Made by a program: the position numbers and the translations under genes | Shown: positions 7,799 through 15,117 of the stretch, piece by piece | How the letters are laid out: each line of letters begins with the position of its first letter | Position numbering within the stretch: position 1 is the stretch's first letter | The notes under the pieces: model-generated | What the model saw: the letters and a program-made list of their open reading frames with translations, nothing else | What the model was told of the DNA's origin: nothing | The model's database searches: none | Assembly: GCA_012517145.1 (NCBI GenBank) | Contig: JAAYVM010000181.1 | Location: forward strand, 1 to 32,977 | DNA length: 32,977 nt | From: Acholeplasmataceae bacterium | GTDB lineage: Bacteria > Bacillota > Negativicutes > Acidaminococcales > Acidaminococcaceae | Direction: 5' to 3'

Positions 7799-8860
7799 CT
7801 ATCCGATATAATGCGTCAAATCTTTATATGGTATTTTCAATAATCTGCTCTTGCCGATTTTCTCTAAAATAACAATAGTTATTTCGCCGCCTTTTTTCTT
7901 TTTATCCAAGGCGATAGTTTTCAGCACTTCTTCTTTTTCCATTACGGCTTCGGTAGGCAGGCCATAATGTTGCAAAACATCTTTAATCAACGTAGTTGAA
8001 CCTTTTTCTGTAATACCCAATTGTTCGGTCTTACCAGTCAAAGCAACCATACCAATTCCTACGCCCTCACCATGCGTATACGTTTCGTAATTATAGTATT
8101 TTTCCACTGCGTGGCCTATTGTATGGCCAAAATTCAGCACCATACGTTCACCTGTATCGAACTCATCATTTTCAACTATTCGAGCTTTAATTTCACAGCA
8201 TTCTTTGATGATAACTTCAATATTGGCTAAAAGCTCTTCATCATCCTTAATTCCCTGTAGTTTTGCAAAAAGATCTGCACTGCGTATGCAGCCATATTTT
8301 ATCGCCTCCGCCAAGCCATCATGCAAATAACGCTTGGGTAAAGAAGTAAGAAGATCAGGATCAATGAGTACACCTAATGGCTGATAAAAACTGCCGACAA
8401 GGTTTTTGCCGGTTGGAAGGTCAATTGCAACTTTGCCACCGACACTGCTGTCTATTTGTGCCAAAAGAGAAGTCGGCACCTGAATAAAATCAATACCACG
8501 CAGGAAAGTTGCTGCAGCGAAACCGCCTAAATCGCCAGGGACGCCGCCGCCAAAAGTTATGACCAAATCACTTCTCGTCAAACCAAATGCTGCCATTCTT
8601 GCATAAACATCCCCAAGGGTTTGTAAAGTCTTGCTCTTTTCCCCTGGTTCAATTACAATCCGCTCGACAATAAAATCAGACTCTTCTAAGGTTTTCTGCA
8701 GTTTAGCACCATATAAAGAATCAACGTTTGCATCAGTAATAATTGCTGCCTTGCCAGCCTTGGATAGTTTTCTTGCTTCCTTACCCATTGCCGCCAATAA
8801 TCCTTTTTCAATTTTTATGTCATAAGATCTTTTATCCAAATTCACTGTTACCTTATGCAT
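7799..8860 (-). CDS. aroB: 3-dehydroquinate synthase
   Basis: Cyclises DAHP to 3-dehydroquinate (step 2), using NAD+ and a divalent metal. The 353 residues show EPGEKSKTL, ITFGGGVPGDLGGFAA (NAD loop), RGIDFIQVPTSLLAQIDSSVGGK, GKNLVGSFYQP, GLAEAIKYG and the metal ligands in NFGHTIGHAVE and YTHGEGVGIGM. The length is normal. It overlaps the end of tyrA by 8 bp and has AAGGAAGG upstream of its ATG. Confidence 0.95.
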   Translation of the reverse strand: MHKVTVNLDKRSYDIKIEKGLLAAMGKEARKLSKAGKAAIITDANVDSLYGAKLQKTLEESDFIVERIVIEPGEKSKTLQTLGDVYARMAAFGLTRSDLVITFGGGVPGDLGGFAAATFLRGIDFIQVPTSLLAQIDSSVGGKVAIDLPTGKNLVGSFYQPLGVLIDPDLLTSLPKRYLHDGLAEAIKYGCIRSADLFAKLQGIKDDEELLANIEVIIKECCEIKARIVENDEFDTGERMVLNFGHTIGHAVEKYYNYETYTHGEGVGIGMVALTGKTEQLGITEKGSTTLIKDVLQHYGLPTEAVMEKEEVLKTIALDKKKKGGEITIVILEKIGKSRLLKIPYKDLTHYIG

Positions 8861-9716
8861 TATATAAAGCCTTCCTTTTCATTGCAGCAGAACGCATCAT
8901 AGACTTAAGTTTTTCAGCATCATTTTTTTCTAAAGCCTCTGACCAAAGAGCCAATTCTTCTTTGAACATTTCTATTTCTGCAAGAACATTAGCCCTGTTG
9001 TACAAAAACAAGTCCGTCCATAGTTCAGCATTAATATCAGCTACCCTCGTTGCATCCCTGAAACTACCGGCAACGAAAAACCTGGTATCGTCGTTCATTG
9101 ATTTGCTGTTAACGAGCGCTACCGCTAATAGGTGCGGCAAATTACTTGTATAAGCGATGATTTTGTCGTGTTGTTCCTTAGTAACCTCAACGGTTCTTTT
9201 GCATCCTAACGCCATAGCCAGCGACTTTAGCCATTCCACGTTTTCTCTGTTATTATTCGGTCCTGGTACAACTATATAATTAGCCCCATTAAAAATCTGT
9301 TCTGATGATTGGCTGAACCCGCTGCCTTCCTTGCCTGCCATCGGATGCCCAGAAACAAAATCCATATCTTTCCCCAGCAACGGAGCAATACGTTCAATCA
9401 TGTCACCCTTAATACCTGCGGCATCAGTAAGTAATACAGAGGCTTTGAAATTTCCAACATTTTTTTTGACAAACTCAAAAATGGAAGCAGGATACACAGC
9501 AAAAATAATGACATCCGCTTCCTTCAAATTTTCATCAGGCAAAGCACAAGGTGTATCAATAACACCTTGTGCTTTTGCCTGTGACAAAATATCTTTATTG
9601 GAATCCACTGCTATAATTTTTTTTACACCCAGCAGGCGCAAGGCCTTTGCGTATGACCCACCAATGAGGCCCAGCCCTACGATACAAAACACCAGGTTCT
9701 TAAATTCTTTATCCAT
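8853..9716 (-). CDS. tyrA: Prephenate dehydrogenase (Tyr branch)
   Basis: Oxidatively decarboxylates prephenate to 4-hydroxyphenylpyruvate with NAD(P)+. The Rossmann loop GLGLIGGSYAKAL lies at about 14-26, followed by the family motifs SGHPMAGKEGSG, TKEQHDKIIAYTSNLPHL and FRDATRVADINAELWTDLF. The 287 residues contain only the catalytic domains and no C-terminal ACT domain, so feedback control is more likely at DAHP synthase or by attenuation. The start is ambiguous. The ATG at 9716 has AGGTAGG 9 nt upstream, but an in-frame TTG at 9737 also has a good site (GAGGTGA) and would add 7 residues. It overlaps aroB by 8 bp. Confidence 0.93.
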   Translation of the reverse strand: MDKEFKNLVFCIVGLGLIGGSYAKALRLLGVKKIIAVDSNKDILSQAKAQGVIDTPCALPDENLKEADVIIFAVYPASIFEFVKKNVGNFKASVLLTDAAGIKGDMIERIAPLLGKDMDFVSGHPMAGKEGSGFSQSSEQIFNGANYIVVPGPNNNRENVEWLKSLAMALGCKRTVEVTKEQHDKIIAYTSNLPHLLAVALVNSKSMNDDTRFFVAGSFRDATRVADINAELWTDLFLYNRANVLAEIEMFKEELALWSEALEKNDAEKLKSMMRSAAMKRKALYNA

Positions 9717-9801
9717 GCTACAAAACCTACCTGTCAAAAAGACTCACCTCATTATTTTTAACGCTTCATTACAATTCTACCATTCTACAAAGCTACCTTT
9801 T

Positions 9802-9807
9802 ATTATA
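9802..9807 (-). promoter_or_regulatory. Possible internal promoter before tyrA (-10 only)
   Basis: A perfect TATAAT lies in the 136-bp gap between the second aroF and tyrA, but the -35 region at proper spacing is poor (TTTTAA). If active it would give the lower operon some transcription independent of the attenuator. Weak evidence. Confidence 0.25.
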
Positions 9808-9852
9808 CCCTAAAAACAAGGTAATTAAAATTCACTTTTCATTTAAATTTAT

Positions 9853-10866
9853 TCAAATTTCACGCCCAACTATTTTCGCTATGCCTCGTAAATCATCCAT
9901 AAGAGAGGCAAACCTTTCAGGCTTCAAAGATTGGGCGCCATCGCACCATGCATTTTCGGGATCGTTATGTACTTCAATCATCAAACCATCCGCTCCAACA
10001 GCGACAGCTGCTTTGGCGAGCGGTTCGACCATCCACCACATGCCTGCTGCATGACTTGGGTCCACAATGACCGGCAAGTGGCTAAGCTTCTTAACTGCAG
10101 GAATAGCGCTCAAGTCCAACGTATTACGAGTGTAAGTTTCATAAGTACGAATACCGCGCTCACAAAGAATTACATTTTCATTGCCGCCCGACATTATATA
10201 TTCAGCTGACATAATCCACTCTTCAATAGTTGCAGCGAGGCCTCTTTTCAACAGAATCGGCACTTTGGTCTTCCCGAGCTCTTTCAATAACTCGAAATTC
10301 TGCATATTGCGAGCCCCAACCTGAATCAGGTCAACATCTTCAACAAATTTTTCGATTTTGTCCGCGGACATGATTTCAGTTACTATGGGCAGGCCATTAG
10401 CTTCACCAGCAGCCCTCAGCATACCCAAACCTTTTTCTTTCAGTCCTTGGAAGGAGTATGGCGACGTGCGGGGTTTGAAAGCACCACCACGCAGCATGGT
10501 AGCTCCTGCAGCCTTTACCGATGCCGCTACCGAATTCATTTGTTCATCGGTTTCAATAGAGCAAGGCCCTGCAATTACCACCAACTTCTTGCCGCCAACC
10601 TTCACACCGCTGACATCAATAATGCTGTTTTCCGGATGAAACATGCGGTTGGCGCGCTTGAAAGGCTCCTGCACACGCATGACTTTTTCCACATAGTCGT
10701 TGACAGTAATACGTTTGGGATCGAAAGCACTGGTATCACCGATTACACCAAGAATAGTCATATTAACGCCAACAATCTCATTAATCTGAAATCCTTCCCG
10801 CAAAAGCATTTCTTTTAGTTTTTTGGATTCAGCTTCTGGTGCTCCGGGCTTCAATACAATGATCAT
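9853..10866 (-). CDS. aroF: DAHP synthase, type I-beta, second copy
   Basis: Condenses PEP with erythrose 4-phosphate, the entry step of the pathway. The 337 residues comprise an N-terminal ferredoxin-like regulatory domain (about 1-70) and a TIM barrel with IAGPCSIET, GGAFKPRTSPYSF, QVGARNMQN, LLKRGLAAT, VDPSHAAG and the C-terminal IEVHNDPE. It is a tandem paralogue of the copy at 10928-11941: the barrels are nearly identical, whereas residues about 10-50 of the regulatory domain differ strongly. In this subfamily that domain binds Tyr or Phe for feedback, so the copies may answer to different amino acids (inference). GAGGAG precedes the ATG, and the gap to the first copy is 61 bp. Confidence 0.95.
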   Translation of the reverse strand: MIIVLKPGAPEAESKKLKEMLLREGFQINEIVGVNMTILGVIGDTSAFDPKRITVNDYVEKVMRVQEPFKRANRMFHPENSIIDVSGVKVGGKKLVVIAGPCSIETDEQMNSVAASVKAAGATMLRGGAFKPRTSPYSFQGLKEKGLGMLRAAGEANGLPIVTEIMSADKIEKFVEDVDLIQVGARNMQNFELLKELGKTKVPILLKRGLAATIEEWIMSAEYIMSGGNENVILCERGIRTYETYTRNTLDLSAIPAVKKLSHLPVIVDPSHAAGMWWMVEPLAKAAVAVGADGLMIEVHNDPENAWCDGAQSLKPERFASLMDDLRGIAKIVGREI

Positions 10867-10927
10867 AATCTGTTTCTCCTCTGCGAAATATTTTATTTGT
10901 GCTTTTTACAGCTTTGATAACAAAGTA

Positions 10928-11941
10928 TCACAATTCCCTGCCGACAATCGGTGCTATATTCTTCAGGTCTTGCATCAAATTTGCAAAGCGCTCAGGTTTC
11001 AAGGATTGAGCGCCGTCACACCATGCATTTTCCGGATCGTTATGTACTTCGATCATGAGCCCGTCTGCTCCGACAGCAATTGCTGCTTTAGCGAGCGGCT
11101 CTACCATCCACCACATACCAGCCGCATGGCTCGGGTCTACTACGACAGGTAAATGGCTAAGCTTCTTAACTGCAGGTATGGCACTTAAATCAAGAGTATT
11201 ACGTGTGTAAGTTTCGTAAGTGCGAATGCCGCGTTCGCAAAGAATAACATTTTCGTTGCCGCCGGCCATGATGTATTCAGCAGACATAATCCACTCTTCA
11301 ATAGTAGCAGCGAGACCTCTTTTCAACAGAATAGGTACCTGTGTCTTACCGAGTTCCTTCAGCAATTCGAAGTTCTGCATATTGCGTGCGCCAACTTGTA
11401 TTAAGTCCACCTTGCCAACAAATTGGTCCAATTTGTCAGCAGACATTATTTCCGTTACTATTGGCAGTCCATTCTTAGAGCCTGCTTCGCCAAGCATATC
11501 AAGTCCTTTTTCTTTCAAACCCTGGAAAGAATATGGAGAAGTACGGGGTTTGAAGGCGCCGCCGCGTAACAGTGAAGCACCAGCCTCTTTGACGGATTCA
11601 GCTACAGAATTCATCTGTTCATCAGTTTCAATTGAACAAGGACCTGCTATTACCGCTAACTTTTTGCCGCCAATTTGTACGCCACCGACATTGACAACTG
11701 TGTTTTCCGGGTGGAACATGCGGTTGGCACGTTTAAAAGGTTCTTGCACACGCATAACTTTTTCCACATAATCGTTGACCGTAATGCGCTTAGGATCTAT
11801 CATGCTGGTGTCACCGACAACACCGAGGATACAATAATTTAAACCCTTACTAACATTAATATAAAAACCTTGTTTTTCTAAACTTTCCTGGACTTTTACA
11901 GCTTCTGCATCAGGCGTTCCCGGTTTCATTACGATAATCAT
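10928..11941 (-). CDS. aroF: DAHP synthase, type I-beta, first copy
   Basis: First structural gene of the aromatic operon and first enzyme of the shikimate pathway. The 337 residues have a ferredoxin-like regulatory domain (about 1-70) and the catalytic barrel: GPCSIET from about 100, GGAFKPRTSPYSF about 127-139, QVGARNMQN about 182-190, VDPSHAAG and IEVHNDPENAW. The ATG has AAGGTGA 7 nt upstream and lies about 65 bases after the attenuator hairpin, so its expression should depend on read-through. It is the same length as the copy that follows; see that entry for how the two differ. Confidence 0.95.
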   Translation of the reverse strand: MIIVMKPGTPDAEAVKVQESLEKQGFYINVSKGLNYCILGVVGDTSMIDPKRITVNDYVEKVMRVQEPFKRANRMFHPENTVVNVGGVQIGGKKLAVIAGPCSIETDEQMNSVAESVKEAGASLLRGGAFKPRTSPYSFQGLKEKGLDMLGEAGSKNGLPIVTEIMSADKLDQFVGKVDLIQVGARNMQNFELLKELGKTQVPILLKRGLAATIEEWIMSAEYIMAGGNENVILCERGIRTYETYTRNTLDLSAIPAVKKLSHLPVVVDPSHAAGMWWMVEPLAKAAIAVGADGLMIEVHNDPENAWCDGAQSLKPERFANLMQDLKNIAPIVGREL

Positions 11942-12004
11942 ACTAACATCACCTTTTACCTTATATTTTTATTTTTTAGATAACTGATTCAGTGTTTTGA
12001 ACAA

Positions 12005-12037
12005 ATAAAAAAGCAGGCTCCGTAAAAGAGCCTGCTC
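12005..12037 (-). terminator. Intrinsic terminator in the leader of the aromatic operon (attenuator)
   Basis: On the minus strand, AGCAGGCTC (12036-12028) pairs with GAGCCTGCT (12020-12012) around a 7-nt loop, then a run of Ts with a single A. It sits 37 bases after the leader-peptide stop and about 65 bases before aroF, the position expected of an attenuator. I looked for an alternative antiterminator pairing by eye and found no convincing one (only a 5-bp CGATG/CATCG stem abutting it). Confidence 0.85.
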
Positions 12038-12074
12038 GATGACAACATTACATATCAAGAATTAATATCCATCG

Positions 12075-12212
12075 CTACCTTTTTCGGCCTCTATTCACGC
12101 TAATTGAGCTATTCAGTTGATTGCATGCAAAATACCAAGTGCTAAAGTAATAGCCTTGGTTAAAAGTAAACGCATATTCAACTGTCCAATTTTGCATTAA
12201 TTTAGCTTCCAT
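12075..12212 (-). CDS. Aromatic-rich leader peptide of the aro operon (45 aa)
   Basis: A short ORF between the operon promoter and the intrinsic terminator. It starts ATG at 12212 with AGGTGG (12220-12225) 7 nt upstream, and ends TAG at 12075. Of residues 9-28, ten are aromatic: Trp 9 and 26, Tyr 13, 21, 22 and 27, Phe 15, 17, 23 and 28, including the runs YYF and WYF. The remaining residues are ordinary, and the tail is basic (RGRKR). This is the classical design of ribosome-mediated attenuation, in which stalling at scarce aminoacyl-tRNA lets transcription pass the terminator. Having all three aromatic residues fits control of a common pathway. No homology is known to me; the function is inferred from content and position. 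Confidence 0.85.
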   Translation of the reverse strand: MEAKLMQNWTVEYAFTFNQGYYFSTWYFACNQLNSSISVNRGRKR

Positions 12213-12254
12213 TTTGTAGCCACCTGATACATATTTTTTGGATTAATTGTTGTT

Positions 12255-12283
12255 ATCTTACCTTGCACCAATAGACTTGTCAA
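12255..12283 (-). promoter_or_regulatory. Sigma-A promoter of the aromatic operon
   Basis: A perfect -35 TTGACA (12278-12283), a 17-nt spacer and -10 TAAGAT (12255-12260). The start of transcription should be near 12248, giving a leader RNA of about 36 nt before the leader peptide and about 240 nt to the end of the attenuator. Confidence 0.85.
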
Positions 12284-12319
12284 GGAAAATATTTACACTT
12301 TTATCAAATCTTTATTCAC

Positions 12320-12335
12320 TGTAAACAACATTACA
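12320..12335. promoter_or_regulatory. Palindrome upstream of the aro promoter, candidate operator
   Basis: TGTAA, 6 nt, TTACA: a perfect 5+6+5 inverted repeat 37 bases upstream of the -35 box, a place for an activator or an upstream repressor site. It resembles a TyrR box but with two bases less spacing, so I do not call it one. The rest of 12213-12425 holds the promoter and leader ribosome site; I see no clear terminator for the TauE/SafE gene there. Confidence 0.25.
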
Positions 12336-12425
12336 ATCTTTTGTGTATCTCATATAAGAATTTTAATCACTTTACGACAGCTTTTGCCAATAACCGCTAT
12401 CCGTAAATTCAAATTATGCTGGACG

Positions 12426-13163
12426 TTATGAAAAAAGACTACTTGCAATCGTCACAATTGAGCTGACAAGCACTGTACCTATAACTAATCTATTAAAAAG
12501 TACCGCATTGATTTTATAGAAAAGCCGCTCGCCTAAAAACCAGCCCAGCAGCATAGCCGGTATGGACAGCAATGTAATGTTAATTATTTCTCCCGGGCGA
12601 AAAGTTCCCCAGTAATAACTTAAGGCAAGAGTCCCGGCATTCCCCAAAATAAAAAACCTCACCAAGTTTGCCCGCATAGCTTCCTTGGGCAAGTTTTCAT
12701 TAAGATAGTAACAGACTATAGGCGGTCCATTTAAACCAGCAGTTGCTCCGCAAAAGCCGCTGATAAAGCCACATCCAATTTGTGCCAAATGCTGATGTAT
12801 TATCTTGAACTTTAGATTTTTCATTAGTGCCAAGGTGGCAAAAAGAAGGCAAAAACCAATAATGGCTTTAATCGTATTCACACTGGCTATTTTAAGGAAA
12901 TATGCCCCTGGTAACGCACCCAGCAAGCTACCCAAAAATAACACCAAGACCTGATTTGAATGCCCATCTTTCCAGGTCTTGTATACCATGACCGCCTTCA
13001 TGAACATTCCACTGAACAATAAAAATATCACTGTTTCCATGGGTCCCATGATGATAGCGAGAAATGGTGCCGCAACAAGAGCAAAGCCAAATCCTGTCAC
13101 CGCTTGTGCCAAACTGGCGGCGAAAATTACAACAGAAACTAAGAAAACATATTGTATTTCCAA
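12426..13163 (-). CDS. TauE/SafE family membrane transporter
   Basis: A 245-residue integral membrane protein with about eight hydrophobic segments and the family pattern: an N-terminal FAASLAQAVTGFGFALVAAPF segment, then GALPGAYFLK and the second-half signature GFCGATAGLNGPPIVCYY. Family members move small anions across the inner membrane (sulfite, sulfoacetate, other organic sulfonates or carboxylates); the substrate here cannot be read. The start is a TTG at 13163 with GGAGGGG 9 nt upstream; no in-frame ATG fits. It is divergent from mrp and lies upstream of the aro promoter on the same strand. Confidence 0.85.
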   Translation of the reverse strand: MEIQYVFLVSVVIFAASLAQAVTGFGFALVAAPFLAIIMGPMETVIFLLFSGMFMKAVMVYKTWKDGHSNQVLVLFLGSLLGALPGAYFLKIASVNTIKAIIGFCLLFATLALMKNLKFKIIHQHLAQIGCGFISGFCGATAGLNGPPIVCYYLNENLPKEAMRANLVRFFILGNAGTLALSYYWGTFRPGEIINITLLSIPAMLLGWFLGERLFYKINAVLFNRLVIGTVLVSSIVTIASSLFS

Positions 13164-13217
13164 AACCTTATCCCCTCCTGTTGCGATTTTCTACTATTCT
13201 AAGCTTAATTCTTATAA

Positions 13218-13246
13218 TTGACAAGGGAATTCAATATCTATATATT
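13218..13246 (+). promoter_or_regulatory. Sigma-A promoter of mrp
   Basis: -35 TTGACA (13218-13223), a 17-nt spacer and -10 TATATT (13241-13246). The predicted start is near 13253, about 30 bases before the mrp start codon. This fixes the mrp start: an ORF reading from 13064 would begin upstream of the promoter. Confidence 0.8.
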
Positions 13247-13285
13247 AATGAGTATGCCAGACAAATATTTTTTAGGAGTGATATG

Positions 13286-14134
13286 ATGAGCTGTGATAAA
13301 AACTGCGACACTTGTGCAACGAGTGATAATTGCAATGACAAGGCACTTAACGAACAAGACAAAAGAATCGATACCTTTCTCAGCAAGGTGAAACATAAAT
13401 TAATGGTCATGAGCGGCAAGGGAGGTGTCGGTAAAAGCACGGTAGCAGCTAATCTTGCTATTGCGCTTAGCGAAAAAGGCTATAATGTAGGTTTGCTGGA
13501 TGTGGATCTTCACGGCCCAAGCATAGCAGGCATTTTAGGTCTGACAGGCATTCCTCTCAATGCCGACGGCGACCGCCTGCTTCCTTATCAATACAATGAA
13601 CATCTGGAAGTCATGACAGTACAAGGTCTTTTGGCTGATCCTGACGAAGCCTTGATCTGGCGTGGTCCCTTGAAAATTGGTGTTATAAGACAATTTTTAG
13701 CAGATACAAAGTGGTCGGAGCTTGACTATCTAATTGTTGACTGTCCTCCCGGTACAGGTGATGAACCGCTTACTGTTATTCAAACCATTAAAGATGCTCA
13801 GGCAGTTATCGTTACAACACCACAGGAAGTTTCACTTTCAGATGTCCGTAAATCAATCAGCTTCTGTCAACAAACGCAGCTTGAAATTCTTGGCATTGTT
13901 GAAAATATGAGCGGGTTTGTCTGCCCTGATTGCGGTGCAGTTCATAATATCTTCAAAAGCGGCGGAGGTGCCAAGCTTGCAGCTGAACGCGGCATTAACT
14001 TTCTCGGTAAACTGCCAATAGATCCACAGGTAGTAGATAGCGAGGACATCGGCAATCCAACGGCAGCGATGAGTCCTAAAACCAAAGAAGCACTGGAAAC
14101 TGTGGTTAACAACATTATAGAGAAGGTAAAATAA
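13286..14134 (+). CDS. mrp: Mrp/NBP35 family P-loop ATPase, iron-sulfur cluster carrier
   Basis: Binds and transfers [4Fe-4S] clusters to apoproteins. The 282 residues open with a Cys cluster (Cys 3, 7, 10, 16), then the deviant Walker A SGKGGVGKST (43-52), LDVDLHGPSI (switch I), VDCPPGTGDE (switch II) and a CPDC motif at 213-216, which in this family bridges a cluster at the dimer interface. The N-terminal Cys cluster is found in NBP35-like and many anaerobe Mrp proteins, which lack the DUF59 head of E. coli Mrp. ATG codons lie at 13283 and 13286; AGGAG at 13274-13278 has better spacing (7 nt) to the second. It is monocistronic, with its own promoter and a hairpin after the stop. Confidence 0.9.
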   Translation: MSCDKNCDTCATSDNCNDKALNEQDKRIDTFLSKVKHKLMVMSGKGGVGKSTVAANLAIALSEKGYNVGLLDVDLHGPSIAGILGLTGIPLNADGDRLLPYQYNEHLEVMTVQGLLADPDEALIWRGPLKIGVIRQFLADTKWSELDYLIVDCPPGTGDEPLTVIQTIKDAQAVIVTTPQEVSLSDVRKSISFCQQTQLEILGIVENMSGFVCPDCGAVHNIFKSGGGAKLAAERGINFLGKLPIDPQVVDSEDIGNPTAAMSPKTKEALETVVNNIIEKVK

Positions 14135-14445
14135 AAATAGTGAGGAGCGGAACTGACTCATTCCGCTCCTCTTTCGATATGACTTCACGGGAAAACCCTC
14201 ACTGTCTTGTCTTCTGCCATCAAGACCTTTGGATATCGCCGGAAACCATATCCGAAACACCCTTGCGGGGTGTTTTCATCTATTGGGAGGGCAGCCATCC
14301 TGCCGCCCTCTTTTTACATAGGCTCGAGAGTTACTTCCATCAACAGTCTGTTCCATACAGAAACTTTCCGACTACTATGAGCAACCGTAACCCAAACGGC
14401 TCCAATCACGAAACTCTCTCGCAACCTATGGCCTCATCTTTTTCT
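14130..14445 (-). ncRNA. Probable structured small RNA of unknown family, about 315 nt
   Basis: A free-standing minus-strand unit: a strong promoter (14452-14480), no credible minus-strand ORF, and a terminator at 14142-14171 followed by ACTATTTTTATTTT. Between them lie consecutive inverted repeats. A long-range stem pairs CATAGG (14425-14430 as read on minus) and CGAGAG (14416-14421) with 14317-14322 and 14325-14330, enclosing about 85 nt with two small hairpins. Then follow GAGGGC/GCCCTC (14287-14310), an 8-bp AAACACCC/GGGTGTTT hairpin (14255-14275), GGATAT/ATATCC (14231-14253) and GTCTTG/CAAGAC (14204-14226). I looked for the conserved motifs of tmRNA, RNase P RNA, SRP RNA and common riboswitches and found none. 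6S RNA cannot be ruled out by eye. Ends are approximate. Confidence 0.55.
14142..14171. terminator. Bidirectional terminator between mrp and the small RNA
   Basis: An 11-bp GC-rich stem GAGGAGCGGAA (14142-14152) with TTCCGCTCCTC (14161-14171) and an 8-nt loop, 7 bp after the mrp stop. The plus-strand U-tract is short (TTT), so later hairpins with TTTT (to 14276) and TTTTT (14311-14315) may assist mrp termination. The minus side ends in ACTATTTTTATTTT and would end the small RNA. Confidence 0.75.
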
Positions 14446-14451
14446 GCTTTA

Positions 14452-14480
14452 ATTATAACCGAAAACCATCAAAACGACAA
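14452..14480 (-). promoter_or_regulatory. Sigma-A promoter of the small RNA
   Basis: -35 TTGTCG (14475-14480), a 17-nt spacer and a perfect -10 TATAAT (14452-14457) on the minus strand. Transcription should start near 14445, immediately before the region of inverted repeats, with no ORF after it. Confidence 0.65.
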
Positions 14481-14539
14481 GTAATTTTTCAGAAAATTTT
14501 GTGTATTGTTTGTAGCAGAAATGTGTATTTTTTTAGTCA

Positions 14540-14986
14540 TTATTTTTCAATTGCTATATTATTTATTCCCTTTTCCACAACATATTTAGTTATGCTTTTA
14601 AATATATTGTCTCTGATGCCGCCAGAATCAACCTTGCTCCAGCACATATTTTCACTTTGCTGAAAATCAAGGATAAGACCATAATCAGTATAATCAGTAT
14701 AACCTTTGACAGCACATTTCACTTCATGAGTACTAAGATTGAATTGGAAAAGAAAATGTTTTAAGGAAGTACCAAGATTCTCGTAGCCATTAGTAGGCAA
14801 TTTGTATTTCTGACGATTGATTATTCTTTTACGCCTACCCGTGTCCTTATAACCAACAAATACCCAGACATCGTATTCAACCCAAGGCTGCTCTTTAGCT
14901 GTTACCTTGAGTTTTGTAGTATCTAACCAATAACTTTCAGCATAGTTAGCAAACAACCTATAGTATTTTTTATAGAACTCTTCCAT
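14540..14986 (-). CDS. Hypothetical protein, 148 aa
   Basis: I do not recognise this gene. The 148 residues are cytoplasmic (no signal peptide, no membrane segment), rich in Tyr, Trp and Lys, with a mixed alpha/beta pattern: a helical start (MEEFYKKYYRLFANYAESYW), charged strands in the middle (WVEYDVWVFVGYKDTGRRKR) and a helical C-terminus (IFKSITKYVVEKGI). The ATG at 14986 has AGGTGG 5 nt upstream; a GTG three codons earlier overlaps that site and is unlikely. The gene stands alone, divergent from the SGNH gene. No hairpin follows its stop before the small-RNA promoter. Confidence 0.7.
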   Translation of the reverse strand: MEEFYKKYYRLFANYAESYWLDTTKLKVTAKEQPWVEYDVWVFVGYKDTGRRKRIINRQKYKLPTNGYENLGTSLKHFLFQFNLSTHEVKCAVKGYTDYTDYGLILDFQQSENMCWSKVDSGGIRDNIFKSITKYVVEKGINNIAIEK

Positions 14987-15117
14987 GGCAACCACCTCTC
15001 CATGAATTTCTAACTCTGATAAATCGTTTTTTCGTTACCAGCTATAAATTATCCTGCATAATTCATTTTATATTTAAGAAAAATTTAAATTTATTGGCTC
15101 CTTTACTTTCATAGGAT

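Noticed and set aside
12005-12250. T-box riboswitch before aroF
   Set aside because: The conserved T-box sequence that pairs with the tRNA acceptor end (TGGNACCGCG type) is absent, and the leader is filled by the aromatic-rich ORF.
12320-12335. TyrR box
   Set aside because: The TyrR consensus TGTAAA-N6-TTTACA has 8 bases between TGTAA and TTACA; here there are 6, and no TyrR gene is present.
13064-13285. N-terminal extension of mrp by 74 residues
   Set aside because: It would start upstream of the TTGACA-17-TATATT promoter and inside the divergent TauE/SafE gene. AGGAG directly before the ATG pair at 13283/13286 fixes the start.
14130-14445. tmRNA, RNase P RNA or SRP RNA
   Set aside because: Core motifs (tmRNA acceptor/T-arm end, RNase P GAGGAAAGTCC and ACAGAA regions, SRP helix 8 GGAAGGAAGC) were looked for on the minus strand and not found.
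14140-14484. A 114-codon plus-strand ORF across the mrp-downstream interval
   Set aside because: It has no ribosome site, begins inside the mrp terminator hairpin, and its sequence is dictated by inverted repeats. The region is better explained as a minus-strand structured RNA.
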